The notes: generated from the letters alone by a model not told the origin. A stretch of 64,000 nucleotides of DNA from JANQIO01 sp043585095 (GCA_043585095.1 CP121321.1:186001-250000), one strand, 5' to 3'; shown: positions 17,199 through 26,366, counted from the first letter of the stretch. Numbers and translations are program-made.

Positions 17199-18889
17199 GC
17201 ACTGCACCGAAAAAGCGACTCGGTGAACGGCTGGTAGACAAAGGCCTGATCACAGAGGATCAGGTCATGATCGCGCTCAGGGAGCAAAAAAAGACAGGCA
17301 TGCTGCTTGGGCAGTCGCTGGTCGATCTCGGCTTTGTGTCCGAAGCCGTCATGCGCGACATGATCAGCGAAATTACTGGCGGCAGCAGCATCGACCTGTC
17401 GAATGTTGTGCCGGACTCGGAAGCCCTGGCGATGATAGAAAAGTCGGTCGCTCTGCGCCACGACGTGCTGCCGGTGTCATACGACAAAAACGAACGAGTG
17501 CTCATGTTGGCGATGACGGATACTGCCGATGTGATGCTGTTGGATCGTATTCGAGCGAGCGTGCCACAAGGCGTCGAAGTGGAGCCTATGCTTGCCACGG
17601 CGGCGGAAATCGAGCAGAGCATCGATAGCTTCTACGGTTACGAGATGTCGGTAGACGGCATCCTTAAAGAAATTGAAACTGGTGAGGTTGATTACCAAAG
17701 TCTCGAGGATGGTGCCAGCGAATATAGCCAGCCCATGGTGCGTCTGGTGGATTCGATACTGACCGATGCTGTAAAGCGGGATGCCTCAGATATTCACTTC
17801 GAGCCCGAGTCAGGGTTCCTGCGTTTACGCTATCGCATCGATGGCGTAATGCAGCAGATTCGCAGTCTGCATAAAGACTACTGGGCTGCGATGGCGGTCC
17901 GCCTCAAAGTAATGGCGAATCTCAATATTGCCGAATCTCGCTCTCCGCAGGACGGCCGCATCACCCTGAAGCTGGCGGGACGCCTGGTGGACTTCCGGGT
18001 CTCGGTGCAGCCCACAACCTACGGCGAGAACATGGTGCTGCGGGTGCTCGACAGGGCGCGAGGTATCGTGCCGCTGGAGGACTTCCGCTTGCACGATGAC
18101 ACGCTGGCGCAGCTAAAACTGCTAATGAGCCGACCCGAGGGCATTATTCTGGTGACCGGACCAACCGGCAGCGGTAAAACTACAACGCTCTACTCCATGC
18201 TCGCTTTCCGCAGGTCCATTGAGGTCAACATCATGACCCTGGAAGATCCAGTGGAATATCCCATGGACATGGTCCGGCAGACGTCTATTGGTGAAGCATC
18301 GAAGATGAGCTTTGCCAGCGGTATTCGTTCACTGATGCGACAGGACCCGGACATTATTCTGGTCGGCGAGGTTCGAGACGCAGAGACGGCAGAGATGGCG
18401 TTCCGCGCTGCTATGACCGGCCATCAGGTTTTTACGACCTTGCATACCAATTCGGCGATGGGCGCTATTTCGCGTCTCGCGGACATCGACGTAAAGCCGG
18501 ACATCATGTCGGGCAACATCATAGGCATTATCGGTCAGCGGCTGGTAAGGGCTCTGTGCAGTCACTGCAAAACGCCACGGCCAGCGGAAGACTATGAGCA
18601 AATTATTCTCGGCACTGAAGAGCCGGTGACGCTTTACGATGCGGTAGGTTGCAAGCGCTGCAATGGCCTCGGTTACCGCGGCCGTCGTTTGGTGATTGAG
18701 GTGCTGACCATCGATGAGGGCTTCAACGAGCTGATTGCCGCCGGTGCGACACTGGGACAGTTCGAGCACCACGCGCGCAGTATGGGTTTTAAAAGCATGG
18801 CCGATGACGGTATGCGACTGATTGTTGAAGGCATTACAACGGTAGAAGAACTCAGTCGCGTGGTTGATCTTACCAAGAGGCTCAACTAG
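17195..18889 (+). CDS. mshE: MshE/GspE/PilB-type pilus assembly ATPase
   Basis: This 564-residue ATPase has an N-terminal GspE/MshEN domain (LGERLVDKGLITEDQV onward). The motor core has Walker A GPTGSGKT, an Asp box (ITLEDPVEYP-like, MTLEDPVEYPMD), Walker B (ILVGEVRDAETAEMA) and a His box (TGHQVFTTLHTNSA). The zinc-binding tetracysteine CSHC...CKRC is also present, as in extension ATPases rather than the retraction ATPase PilT. The N-terminal MshEN domain in this group can bind cyclic di-GMP; that function is family knowledge and was not tested here. It overlaps mshN by 4 bp. Confidence 0.95.
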   Translation: MSTAPKKRLGERLVDKGLITEDQVMIALREQKKTGMLLGQSLVDLGFVSEAVMRDMISEITGGSSIDLSNVVPDSEALAMIEKSVALRHDVLPVSYDKNERVLMLAMTDTADVMLLDRIRASVPQGVEVEPMLATAAEIEQSIDSFYGYEMSVDGILKEIETGEVDYQSLEDGASEYSQPMVRLVDSILTDAVKRDASDIHFEPESGFLRLRYRIDGVMQQIRSLHKDYWAAMAVRLKVMANLNIAESRSPQDGRITLKLAGRLVDFRVSVQPTTYGENMVLRVLDRARGIVPLEDFRLHDDTLAQLKLLMSRPEGIILVTGPTGSGKTTTLYSMLAFRRSIEVNIMTLEDPVEYPMDMVRQTSIGEASKMSFASGIRSLMRQDPDIILVGEVRDAETAEMAFRAAMTGHQVFTTLHTNSAMGAISRLADIDVKPDIMSGNIIGIIGQRLVRALCSHCKTPRPAEDYEQIILGTEEPVTLYDAVGCKRCNGLGYRGRRLVIEVLTIDEGFNELIAAGATLGQFEHHARSMGFKSMADDGMRLIVEGITTVEELSRVVDLTKRLN

Positions 18890-18891
18890 CG

Positions 18892-20094
18892 GTGGCTGAC
18901 TACCGCTACAAAGCTATGGATGCCTACGGCAAGGTTCAGCGCGGCTGGCTGCAGGCTAAAAATGAGATGGATGTTGCGTCCAGGCTGGAGAATCAGGGCC
19001 TTGATTTGATTATCTGCAATGCTCGTAATCGCCGCAGCTCACGCTTTTTTTCGACCAATATCGCCCGCCGTGATCTCATCAATATGGTGTTTCACTTAGA
19101 GCAGCTAACGCGCTCGGGTGTGCCGCTGTTAGAAGGCTTGCAGGACCTGCGTGACAGCATATCGCCGGGATACTTCCGCGACGTGCTGGCGGGTCTTGTA
19201 GATGAGATTGAGGGCGGTAAAACCTTCTCTCAGGCATTGGGTGAATTTTCCGACGACTTCGATCCGGTGTTTATTTCCCTGGTTGGCGTAGGTGAAGAAG
19301 CCGGTGAGCTGCCACGAGTGCTCAAGCAAGTCGGCGAGAATCTGCGCTGGGCCGACGAACTGGCTGCCAACACCAAGCGCATTCTTATGTACCCGGCCAT
19401 TGTGGGCACAGTGATACTGGCCGTAACCGCGTTTTTGATGATTTACCTGGTGCCACAGATCATTCCGTTTGTTGAAGAACTTGGCGGCACTATTCCCGGG
19501 CACACCAAGGCATTGATTGCCGTGTCTGATTTTTTCGTGAACTTCTGGTACGTGATTCTGCTGACGCCTGCAGCACTGATTATCACCGTAAAGATATTGG
19601 AGAAAGCACGACCCGAAACACGGATGCTGGTCGATCGCCTGCGCCTGCGCGTGCCCCTGGTCGGTCCAATTCTTTTCCGCATCAAACTGGCGCGCCTGGC
19701 CACCTACATGGCCCTTCTGTATTCCGCCGGTATCACTGTACTGCGGTCTCTGGAGATATGTGAAGACGTTGTCGATAACAGCTACATGGGTCGCTCACTG
19801 GTTATGGCCCGCAGCCTGATAGCGGAAGGCAAAACTATCAGCGACAGTTTTGCGGCGACCGATATGTTTCCACCTTTGGTCGTGCGAATGCTCAAAGTAG
19901 GAGAGGGCACCGGGCAGCTCGACGAGGCGCTTATGAACGTCAGTTATTTTTATGACCGTGAAGTCAGAGAGGCCATCGAGACCATTGAACCTGCTATCAG
20001 TCCTATTCTCACCGTGGTGATGGGCCTGCTACTGGGCTGGATCATGCTGTCAGTATTGGGTCCCGTCTGGGACACTATTGCGCAGATCGGATAG
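18892..20094 (+). CDS. mshG: MshG/PilC/GspF-type inner-membrane platform protein
   Basis: The 400-residue protein has the two GspF domains (about residues 70-190 and 270-390), each ending in hydrophobic helices. Motifs include the FHLEQLTRSGVPLLEGL and GEEAGELPRVL segments and their C-terminal echo GEGTGQLDEAL. This is the membrane platform that couples the assembly ATPase to pilin insertion. It starts with GTG two bases after the mshE stop, so coupling is likely. Confidence 0.93.
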   Translation: MADYRYKAMDAYGKVQRGWLQAKNEMDVASRLENQGLDLIICNARNRRSSRFFSTNIARRDLINMVFHLEQLTRSGVPLLEGLQDLRDSISPGYFRDVLAGLVDEIEGGKTFSQALGEFSDDFDPVFISLVGVGEEAGELPRVLKQVGENLRWADELAANTKRILMYPAIVGTVILAVTAFLMIYLVPQIIPFVEELGGTIPGHTKALIAVSDFFVNFWYVILLTPAALIITVKILEKARPETRMLVDRLRLRVPLVGPILFRIKLARLATYMALLYSAGITVLRSLEICEDVVDNSYMGRSLVMARSLIAEGKTISDSFAATDMFPPLVVRMLKVGEGTGQLDEALMNVSYFYDREVREAIETIEPAISPILTVVMGLLLGWIMLSVLGPVWDTIAQIG

Positions 20095-20099
20095 CGGAT

Positions 20100-21755
20100 A
20101 TGGAACGCATATTTTACTTTTCCGGCTACCGCATGAAGGTCTTCGAATGGAATGGCGAGGAACTGGTCGGCGCTTGTAGTTTTGAGCCCGACGACGACGG
20201 CTTCGCAAATTTCCAGCAGTATCTCGCTACTGCCATTCAGCTGCCGGCCCGTATGCTGGTCGACCTGATGAAGGAGGAGTTTCGGCGGGAGACCATCCCT
20301 CACGTTAACGTGCGCGACCGTCGCCGCTTGGTAGATAGACTGCTGGAGCGTCACTACCGCGAACGCGAGTATGTGCATGCGCGCGTCATCGGCAGAAGCC
20401 GCAGCGGTCGTCGCGATGATCAGGTGTTGATAGCCGCGCTGACCAGCGTGGATGTTTTGCACCCCTGGCTGGAGCGCATGGACGCAGCAAAAGTCCGCTT
20501 GGCAGGCATTTGGTCGCTACCGCTGATCACCTATCGTCTGCTACGCACGCTGCGAGCCAAAGACGAGCACACTCTTATTATTACGAGACAAATCCATTCC
20601 TCATTACGCACGACGTACTTTGGTGCTGGAAAGTTGTTGTTGTCCCGGCAGATTGGCTTTGATGAGGAGGTGTGGGAAGACGACTCGGCGTCACTGGTGG
20701 CTGATCATATGGAGCGCGGGGCGTTTGAAATCGATAGCTTCCTGGTCAGCCAGCGCATGCTGGAACCGGGCGCGCACCTGCAGGTGCACTGTATCGTCCC
20801 GGAGGAGCAGCTGCAGGAGGTGCGCGAACAGATCAGCGATACCGATGCAATCAAGTATCGCTTCGCCTCGATTGAGCAGCTGCACAGCAGCTTTAAGCTG
20901 CGCGGTGAAGCTATCGATTCGGACCGCACGGACAGCCTGTTTACCTATCTGTGCAGCACCGAACCGTTACTGCGGGATCACTATGCCCAGCCAGCACAGA
21001 AACAGGAATTTAATCATTATTTCCTGGACTCCCTGATTACCCAGGCTGCGGAGCTAGGCACCTTACTGTTCGTTACCGCGGCAGTTCTGCTGGCGCTCAA
21101 TAGCCTCCAGTTGCGCCAAAACGTGCAGTCAGAGGTGGCCAATAACAACCGCATGGAGCGTCGCTATGACACCGAGTTTGAGGCGGTACAGTCTCGTCTC
21201 AGTACTGCGGGAACGCTGCGCGATAGCGTCAACGCGGTCGAGGCGCTGCAGCGTGAGGCAGCGCGCACGCCGCAGGCGATGTTTGAGCCGCTTGGCCGTG
21301 TGCTTGGGGACCCCATGTTTGCGAGCCTGCAGCTTGAGCGCCTTGATTGGCAAAAGTACAGCGCCGAGGAAGCCGCCCAACTGCTGGAGGCAGCTAGTGA
21401 ACCACTGAAGGCGGCAGGGAATCCCTATCAGCAGCAATATCGCAGCGGAGCTGACTATCAAGAAGATACGGACGTTGAGCAATCCGGACGGGGAGCCATC
21501 CTGCATCTTCACGGGGACGTCGCGCGACAGGGGATGTCCTATTCGGATGTAGTGCAGCGCATGGAGGCGGTAGTACGTGAGATTGAGGCACTGATGGCGG
21601 TTAAAGAAGTGGTCGTGCTCAAGATGCCTGTTGATGTTCGCGCTAGCGCGAGATTTACAGATCAACTGGGCAGCGAGGTTGACGTCGAAAATCAAGCCGC
21701 AGCGCTGAACCGGTTTGAGATTCTGATTTTACTGCAGGGTGAAGACCGTGCTTGA
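20100..21755 (+). CDS. PilM/PilN (GspL)-like pilus assembly protein
   Basis: This 551-residue protein has a cytoplasmic N-terminal half without obvious motifs and one membrane helix at about 313-335 (LLFVTAAVLLALNSLQL). A periplasmic coiled region and a C-terminal alpha/beta domain follow. The layout matches GspL or fused PilM-PilN proteins (MshI in MSHA loci). The assignment rests on architecture and on position, between the platform protein and two small single-pass proteins. I did not recognise a specific family signature. It starts 5 bp after mshG and overlaps the next gene by 17 bp. Confidence 0.65.
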   Translation: MERIFYFSGYRMKVFEWNGEELVGACSFEPDDDGFANFQQYLATAIQLPARMLVDLMKEEFRRETIPHVNVRDRRRLVDRLLERHYREREYVHARVIGRSRSGRRDDQVLIAALTSVDVLHPWLERMDAAKVRLAGIWSLPLITYRLLRTLRAKDEHTLIITRQIHSSLRTTYFGAGKLLLSRQIGFDEEVWEDDSASLVADHMERGAFEIDSFLVSQRMLEPGAHLQVHCIVPEEQLQEVREQISDTDAIKYRFASIEQLHSSFKLRGEAIDSDRTDSLFTYLCSTEPLLRDHYAQPAQKQEFNHYFLDSLITQAAELGTLLFVTAAVLLALNSLQLRQNVQSEVANNNRMERRYDTEFEAVQSRLSTAGTLRDSVNAVEALQREAARTPQAMFEPLGRVLGDPMFASLQLERLDWQKYSAEEAAQLLEAASEPLKAAGNPYQQQYRSGADYQEDTDVEQSGRGAILHLHGDVARQGMSYSDVVQRMEAVVREIEALMAVKEVVVLKMPVDVRASARFTDQLGSEVDVENQAAALNRFEILILLQGEDRA

Positions 21756-22365
21756 ACTATTTAAAGGCGTTGTGTGGCGATCGCATTTGCCCGGCCTTTT
21801 GCGTCTGATGGTAACGCTGTTGCTGCTGCTGGTTTCGCTTGGCTACAACCTGCATATGCGCAGCGAGCTGGGCGTCGCAAAGGCTAATAACTGGCTGCAG
21901 CAGGATCAGTACGCGCAGGCCGTCTCCGCAAAGGCGTTGCTGGATGAAAATCTGGCGACCTACGCGATGTATCGGGCGCAAGGCATCATTGGCTCAGCAA
22001 ATCGTCTAGCCTGGGTCGAGGCCTTAAGAGAAGTCTCTGATGAGCTTAAACTGCCCAGCATGCGCTTCACCTTGGAAGAAAGCCGCCCCCTGCGTCAGGG
22101 TGAGGATGCCAATTGGCAGCCTGGTGTAGAGATGCGTGTGACACCTATGCGCGTTGATTTACAGGTAGCGCATGAGGGTGATGTGTATCGATTGTTTGAT
22201 GAACTGCGTGAGCGCGCTCCTGGCATATTTAGTATCGAAGCCTGCAAGATGAGCTGGCAGCAGGCGGGCTTGAGCACCAATCCCTTGATGCGCATGCGCG
22301 GCGTCTGTGATTTGGTCTGGTATTCTCTATACGACGTGACCGCCACCTGGGAAGCTGCGCCATGA
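21739..22365 (+). CDS. PilO/GspM/MshJ-like single-pass assembly protein
   Basis: The 208-residue product has a short cytoplasmic tail, one membrane helix at about residues 17-36 and a periplasmic remainder with a coiled stretch and an alpha/beta end, as in PilO/GspM/MshJ. The start is a GTG at 21739 or 21748, both inside the end of the previous gene; an AGGGTGAAG site favours the second. Function is inferred from operon position and architecture only. Confidence 0.6.
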   Translation: MKTVLELFKGVVWRSHLPGLLRLMVTLLLLLVSLGYNLHMRSELGVAKANNWLQQDQYAQAVSAKALLDENLATYAMYRAQGIIGSANRLAWVEALREVSDELKLPSMRFTLEESRPLRQGEDANWQPGVEMRVTPMRVDLQVAHEGDVYRLFDELRERAPGIFSIEACKMSWQQAGLSTNPLMRMRGVCDLVWYSLYDVTATWEAAP

Positions 22366-22922
22366 TCATTATGCTTCGACTTTGTCCTGGGCTGCGGTAC
22401 CGAAATGACAGGTCATCAAGGCTACAGAGCTTTACCTTTCTTACCTTCATCTTTCTGACCTTTATCTTTCCGACCCTGGCCCCATCGCCGGTGGCTGCGC
22501 AGCAGGGCGTCGACCCGTATCCTTTTGATCGGGTCTTTACGACACCTCAGGAACGCAGTGCGCTCGATGCTCTGCGCCGCGGCGAGATGTCGGGTTTGGA
22601 CGATACTGCTCGCGCTGTTGAAGTGGCCCCGCAGTCTGATCAAGTGCGTTTTTCGGGCTATATATTGCGGTCTGATGGTACACAGGATGTATGGGTCGAT
22701 GGCCGCAGTCAGCTGTACGGTAAAAGCGAATCAGCGGCTCGTACCCAGCATGGCAGCCTGCGCAGCGGGGAAGGCGTGGTGGAGTTTCGCGCTCGCGACA
22801 CGCAACGTGTACTAAAACCGGGTCAGGTTTGGCTGCTTAATCCAGATGTGGTCCTGGAGAGCTTCGAAGCCTCTGGCAGCACTGATACGGCCCTGGACGC
22901 CGGTGACGGCATTGCGGATTGA
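22362..22922 (+). CDS. PilP/MshK-like secreted pilus accessory protein
   Basis: This is a 186-residue protein with a basic N-terminus, a very hydrophobic FLTFIFLTFIFPTL core and a probable cleavage site near VAAQ (about residue 45). The periplasmic part carries FTTPQERSALDALRRG and a small beta-rich region (VRFSGYILRSDG, VWVDGRS, LRSGEGVVEFRARD, LKPGQVW), consistent with MshK/PilP-type pilotins that contact the secretin. The signal-peptide core is encoded by a 15-bp repeat. The ATG overlaps the previous stop (ATGA). Confidence 0.6.
   Translation: MIIMLRLCPGLRYRNDRSSRLQSFTFLTFIFLTFIFPTLAPSPVAAQQGVDPYPFDRVFTTPQERSALDALRRGEMSGLDDTARAVEVAPQSDQVRFSGYILRSDGTQDVWVDGRSQLYGKSESAARTQHGSLRSGEGVVEFRARDTQRVLKPGQVWLLNPDVVLESFEASGSTDTALDAGDGIAD
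22441..22470 (+). repeat. 15-bp repeat in a signal-peptide core
   Basis: Two adjacent copies of a CT(T/G)ACCTT(C/T)ATCTTT unit, with a partial third, encode LTFIF-LTFIF-PTL in the hydrophobic core of the PilP/MshK-like protein. The unit is in frame. Confidence 0.75.
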
Positions 22923-22946
22923 ACGGGTGAAGGAGCTGCCGAGGTG

Positions 22947-24146
22947 ATGGCGGCGCCATCTAGCGTTTGTCGGCCTGCCGAGTACAGATCGGCTATGGTC
23001 TATCGACGCCCGACGTATCGACGTCCGACGTGTCGACGCCCGACGTATCGACGCCCGACGGTTCGACGCTCCGAAGGATTTGCCTTGCTGGCACTGCTGA
23101 CGATCTTTGTGCTGGCGTTAAGCACGGTGCTCATCGCGCGCGTCTCGGTTAACAATCGCGACACCGCGCGTCAGGTTGATAACGCTTCGTCCCTGGCCGA
23201 TGCCGTCGATGCATTGATGGGTTTTGCTGTCCGCCAGATTCCCCCCGGAGGGCTACCCTGTCCTGATGTGACCGGCGACGGACTGGCTGATCCGCTTGGC
23301 AGTGGGTGCCAATCCCAACGCGGTTTGTTTCCTTCGCGTACGCTGGGGTCTGATGTGTTGCAAGATCGCAGTGGCGCGCCCCTGTGGTACGCCGTCGAAC
23401 TGGCTTACGTGACTAATTCCGTCGCGCGTCGAAACCCTTCGCGCGTCCCCGCTTTGCAGTTGGACGGCAGCCCTGTGGCCGCCGTGTTGATAGCGCCTGG
23501 CGAAGCCTTTGACGGGCAAGGGCGCACCCCACTCAATGTCGCAGATTTTTTAGAAGGAGCAAACGCTGATGCTGACCTGAGCGCATACGCAACGCTGCCT
23601 CCCACGATCGGCAACGACCAGCTGCTGGCAGTAGATGTGGGCAGCTACTGGACGCATGCATCCAATATCGCTATCGCGGAGGCGGGTCGTTTACTGGAAG
23701 ACTATCGACTCGCCTGCGGAGAGTATCCCTGGGCCGCTCCGTTTGGTGGCCCTTTCGATAGCACCGCCGGCCTGCAGGCGGGCAGCCTGCCTTTTGCGAG
23801 TGCACTGCCCTTTGACTGGGAAGACGCGTGCGCGGGCGGCACCGCGCCGTTGCCGGCGCCTTGGCTGACCACACATTGGGCCGATCAACTTTACTATCGA
23901 TTCTGTCGCATGGCGGAAGGAAATTGCCTGACGCTATTAACTGCCGACGGCAGCCCTGCGCCTGCTGCCCGTGCAGTGTTACTCTCTCCGGGAACCCCCT
24001 TGGCCACACAGGTCCGACCGTCGGGGCTGCAAACAAATTATTTCGAAGGTGAAAATGTGGCCGCGCCAGATGACCGCTTCAACGACTTTAGACTGATGGA
24101 CCATAATGCGAGCTACAACGATGTCACACTTAGCCTGTCACCCTAA
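22947..24146 (+). CDS. large minor prepilin lacking Glu5 (GspK/PilX-like)
   Basis: The product has about 399 residues. A long basic leader ends at SEG, followed by the hydrophobic FALLALLTIFVLALSTVLIA helix, so a type IV prepilin cleavage after glycine 44 is predicted. Mature residue 5 is alanine rather than the usual glutamate, as in GspK-class tip pseudopilins, and the large size also fits that class. The leader contains five YRRPT-type repeats encoded by 15-bp units. The ATG at 22947 follows AGGAG; a GTG one codon upstream and an ATG at 22995 are alternatives. Six or more cysteines in the globular part suggest disulphides. Confidence 0.72.
   Translation: MAAPSSVCRPAEYRSAMVYRRPTYRRPTCRRPTYRRPTVRRSEGFALLALLTIFVLALSTVLIARVSVNNRDTARQVDNASSLADAVDALMGFAVRQIPPGGLPCPDVTGDGLADPLGSGCQSQRGLFPSRTLGSDVLQDRSGAPLWYAVELAYVTNSVARRNPSRVPALQLDGSPVAAVLIAPGEAFDGQGRTPLNVADFLEGANADADLSAYATLPPTIGNDQLLAVDVGSYWTHASNIAIAEAGRLLEDYRLACGEYPWAAPFGGPFDSTAGLQAGSLPFASALPFDWEDACAGGTAPLPAPWLTTHWADQLYYRFCRMAEGNCLTLLTADGSPAPAARAVLLSPGTPLATQVRPSGLQTNYFEGENVAAPDDRFNDFRLMDHNASYNDVTLSLSP
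23001..23075 (+). repeat. five 15-bp tandem units in the prepilin leader
   Basis: Units of TATCGACGCCCGACG start at 23001, 23016, 23031, 23046 and 23061 and encode YRRPT, YRRPT, CRRPT, YRRPT and VRRSE, just before the prepilin cleavage glycine. Change in copy number would lengthen or shorten the cytoplasmic leader by five residues at a time. Confidence 0.93.
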
Positions 24147-24804
24147 CGCACGGCAGCACGGCTTCAGCCTGATCGAAATCGCCGTGGTTTTAATGGTGAT
24201 TGGCGCCTTGCTAGGTGGGTTAATTCTGCCGCTTAGTAGCCAGCAAGATGCCAGTAAGCGCCGCGAGACCGGGCAGCTCCTCGACGACATCGAAGGGGCG
24301 CTATTGGGGTTTGCGGCGGCGAACGGCCGACTACCTTGTCCCGCAACGAATGGCTCAGCCGGATTGGCTGCGCCCAATGTGGCCACCACCGCTTGCACAA
24401 CGTGGAATGGCTTCGTTCCGGGGCGAACCCTCGGAGTGTCAGGACCCACCGATGGCAACAATTTGTTGGTAGACCGTTGGCTGCGCCCCATCCGCTACAG
24501 CCTGAGTTCTGCCAGCGGCGGCGCATACGCTAATGCGATCACGCTGAATCTTGTACCCGATCTGCAGATTTGCGGCGACGGTGCGTGTGCCACGCCAATT
24601 GCAGATCAAGTTGTTGCCGTTGTGTTCTCTCAGGGCGACAATACGGCGTCCTCCACGGACCAGGCTGAGAACACGGATAATGATCAGCGGTTTGTCACGC
24701 GAACATACAGCGAAGCCACCGGTGCGGAGTTCGACGATGAGTTGCGATGGATTTCGCCCAACACATTGGTCTACCAGCTGGTACGGGCAGGTAGACTAAA
24801 TTGA
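24106..24804 (+). CDS. type IV prepilin-like minor pilin
   Basis: The protein has 232 residues with a class III signal: leader ending in RQHG, then FSLIEIAVVLMVIGALLGG with glutamate at mature position 5. A globular domain follows. The pattern GRLPCPATNG and the cysteine pairs resemble the preceding large pilin (GGLPCPDVTGDG), so the two may share ancestry. The start is ATG 24106 or ATG 24121, both inside the end of the previous gene; neither has a strong ribosome site. Confidence 0.82.
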   Translation: MRATTMSHLACHPNARQHGFSLIEIAVVLMVIGALLGGLILPLSSQQDASKRRETGQLLDDIEGALLGFAAANGRLPCPATNGSAGLAAPNVATTACTTWNGFVPGRTLGVSGPTDGNNLLVDRWLRPIRYSLSSASGGAYANAITLNLVPDLQICGDGACATPIADQVVAVVFSQGDNTASSTDQAENTDNDQRFVTRTYSEATGAEFDDELRWISPNTLVYQLVRAGRLN

Positions 24805-25029
24805 GAACCAGTTGGCAGCTTTGCACATTCAATTAGCGTTAAGCGCGGGCCTTGACTAAAGTTGCCAACATCAAAGAGTAGCTGTCGCTAACAAAGTGTG
24901 ATGGCGTTCACAGGATTAATTACACTGATAGCGCTTCGAATAACAGGATCGGCGCTAGCGGCAAGCCCTCAGACAGTATCTGGGACCTGCGGCAAGTCAG
25001 CAAATGGACAACAAACCGAGGTTAAAAGC
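24805..25029 (+). promoter_or_regulatory. leader region upstream of the major-pilin-like gene
   Basis: This 225-bp gap is the only sizeable non-coding stretch inside the pilus locus, so the last pilin may have its own promoter. A TTGACT at about 24853 lacks a good -10 at the right spacing, and no -24/-12 sigma54 match was found. The frame upstream of 25030 is open from 24898, but GAGG directly before 25030 marks that ATG as the start. Confidence 0.35.
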
Positions 25030-25704
25030 ATGAAAAACCGGGGTAATACACTAAAGCAACGTCAGGCGGGTTTCTCGCTAGTAGAAATCGCAGTCGTACT
25101 GGTCATTATCGGCCTGCTTATCGGCGGCATTCTGCAGGGCACAGAAATGATCGACAATTCGCGCATCAAGCGCGCACAAACTGATTTTCAGGCAATCTCC
25201 ACTGCCTTTGTTGCCTACCAGGATCGCTACCAGCGTATTCCAGGTGACGACGGCAACACCGCAGTAGTCACGGCGCGCGGCGGCGATTGGGCTGGCGTAA
25301 ACGGCGGCAATAACGACGGCGACCTGGACATCTCTCTCGCACAAACATTCAGCGGCGGCGGTGAAGGTCAGGAATTCTTCCAGCACCTGCGCGCGGCCGG
25401 CTACATTTCAGGTTCTCCCGCGCAAACCGGCACGGCAGCGATGCCGCGTAACGCTTTTGGTGGCCTTATGGGTGTTACCTCTGCGCTGTCTCACAACGGT
25501 CTTCGTGGTAACAAGATTTGCATGAGCCAGGTACCGGGAAAGGCGGCTGCTGCACTGGACCTTCAGTTGGACGATGGTCTGCCTCGCACCGGCGACGTAC
25601 GCGCTAATCAGGGTACTAGCGGCACCAACACTAACCCCACTAACGCCAACCCACCGGTGGCGTATAACGAAGGTCAGGAATACACAATCTGCCGTCGTAT
25701 GTAA
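25030..25704 (+). CDS. major-pilin-like (MshA-type) prepilin
   Basis: The product has 224 residues with a short leader (MKNRGNTLKQRQAG) and the helix FSLVEIAVVLVIIGLLIGG, with glutamate at mature position 5. A soluble domain rich in Gly/Asn follows and ends in two cysteines within the last 70 residues. The ATG at 25030 follows GAGG by 8 bases and gives a normal leader length; an open extension to 24898 is rejected. It is the last gene of the locus, followed by a strong terminator and preceded by the largest gap. These features suggest it is the main structural subunit, expressed partly on its own. Confidence 0.85.
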   Translation: MKNRGNTLKQRQAGFSLVEIAVVLVIIGLLIGGILQGTEMIDNSRIKRAQTDFQAISTAFVAYQDRYQRIPGDDGNTAVVTARGGDWAGVNGGNNDGDLDISLAQTFSGGGEGQEFFQHLRAAGYISGSPAQTGTAAMPRNAFGGLMGVTSALSHNGLRGNKICMSQVPGKAAAALDLQLDDGLPRTGDVRANQGTSGTNTNPTNANPPVAYNEGQEYTICRRM

Positions 25705-25723
25705 GGTACAGCGCGAATTGATC

Positions 25724-25747
25724 AAAGGCCCTTCGGGGCCTTTTTTT
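25724..25747 (+). terminator. rho-independent terminator of the pilus operon
   Basis: An AAAGGCCC stem, TTC loop and GGGCCTTT stem are followed by a run of seven T residues, 19 bases after the pilin stop. This is the clearest intrinsic terminator in the window. Confidence 0.93.
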
Positions 25748-25809
25748 ATGGATGGCTTCCAGGGCCAGGTGATGCAGCGGTCTTAAGCAGAGGCGTCGCG
25801 AGGCGTTGC

Positions 25810-26340
25810 CTACTTGAGGTACTGCCGAAGAATCAGCGTATCACCGCGCTGGGTGAACTCGATGTGTTTCAGGAAAGACATACCCAGCAATATTTCTTTC
25901 GTGGCCAAACCGGGAGACACACCTGCAGCGACATTTGAAAGCGCGATATTACCTACACTGACCTGATCCAGCCTCGTAGCATAGGCTGTGGCGACACCAT
26001 TGGCGGTTCGCGTGTTGATCTCGCGTCCGCGGGGTAGCTCCAGATTGGCCGCGATGCTGGCGGGTATGGCGATAGTGGTGGCGCCCGTGTCGAGCATGAA
26101 CACCACCTCTTGGCCGTTGATCTTGCCGCTGGTGACATAGTGTCCGGCACGATTGCGCTTGAGAACGACCTCGCGGACCCCGTTGGCCTCGCTGGCAGTT
26201 AGGTTGCGATTTGGGTTGCGCTGGTTTTTCAGCAGCAGATCGAAGCCGTAGACGGTCACAGCGCCAAAGATGATCCACGCCAACAGGAGCATGCCCAACC
26301 CCATGCGCCTTTGTTCCCGCTCTGCTCCGCCCTCGTCCAT
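25810..26340 (-). CDS. retropepsin-like aspartic protease, membrane-anchored
   Basis: The 176-residue protein has one N-terminal membrane helix (about 13-36) and a soluble domain with the aspartic protease motif FMLDTGATTIAIP (catalytic Asp84). It belongs to the bacterial clan AA, TIGR02281-type, with a single active-site motif and so acts as a dimer like retropepsins. A second signature, ILLGMSFLKHIEF, lies near the C-terminus. The substrate is unknown. It faces the pilus operon and may end near the same terminator. Confidence 0.88.
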   Translation of the reverse strand: MDEGGAEREQRRMGLGMLLLAWIIFGAVTVYGFDLLLKNQRNPNRNLTASEANGVREVVLKRNRAGHYVTSGKINGQEVVFMLDTGATTIAIPASIAANLELPRGREINTRTANGVATAYATRLDQVSVGNIALSNVAAGVSPGLATKEILLGMSFLKHIEFTQRGDTLILRQYLK

Positions 26341-26366
26341 AGCGGTGAGGCTACCTTGTTAGGTGT

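Noticed and set aside
24898..25029. Extended start of the last pilin gene
   Set aside because: It would give a leader of ~58 residues and no ribosome site, while ATG 25030 has GAGG and a normal leader.
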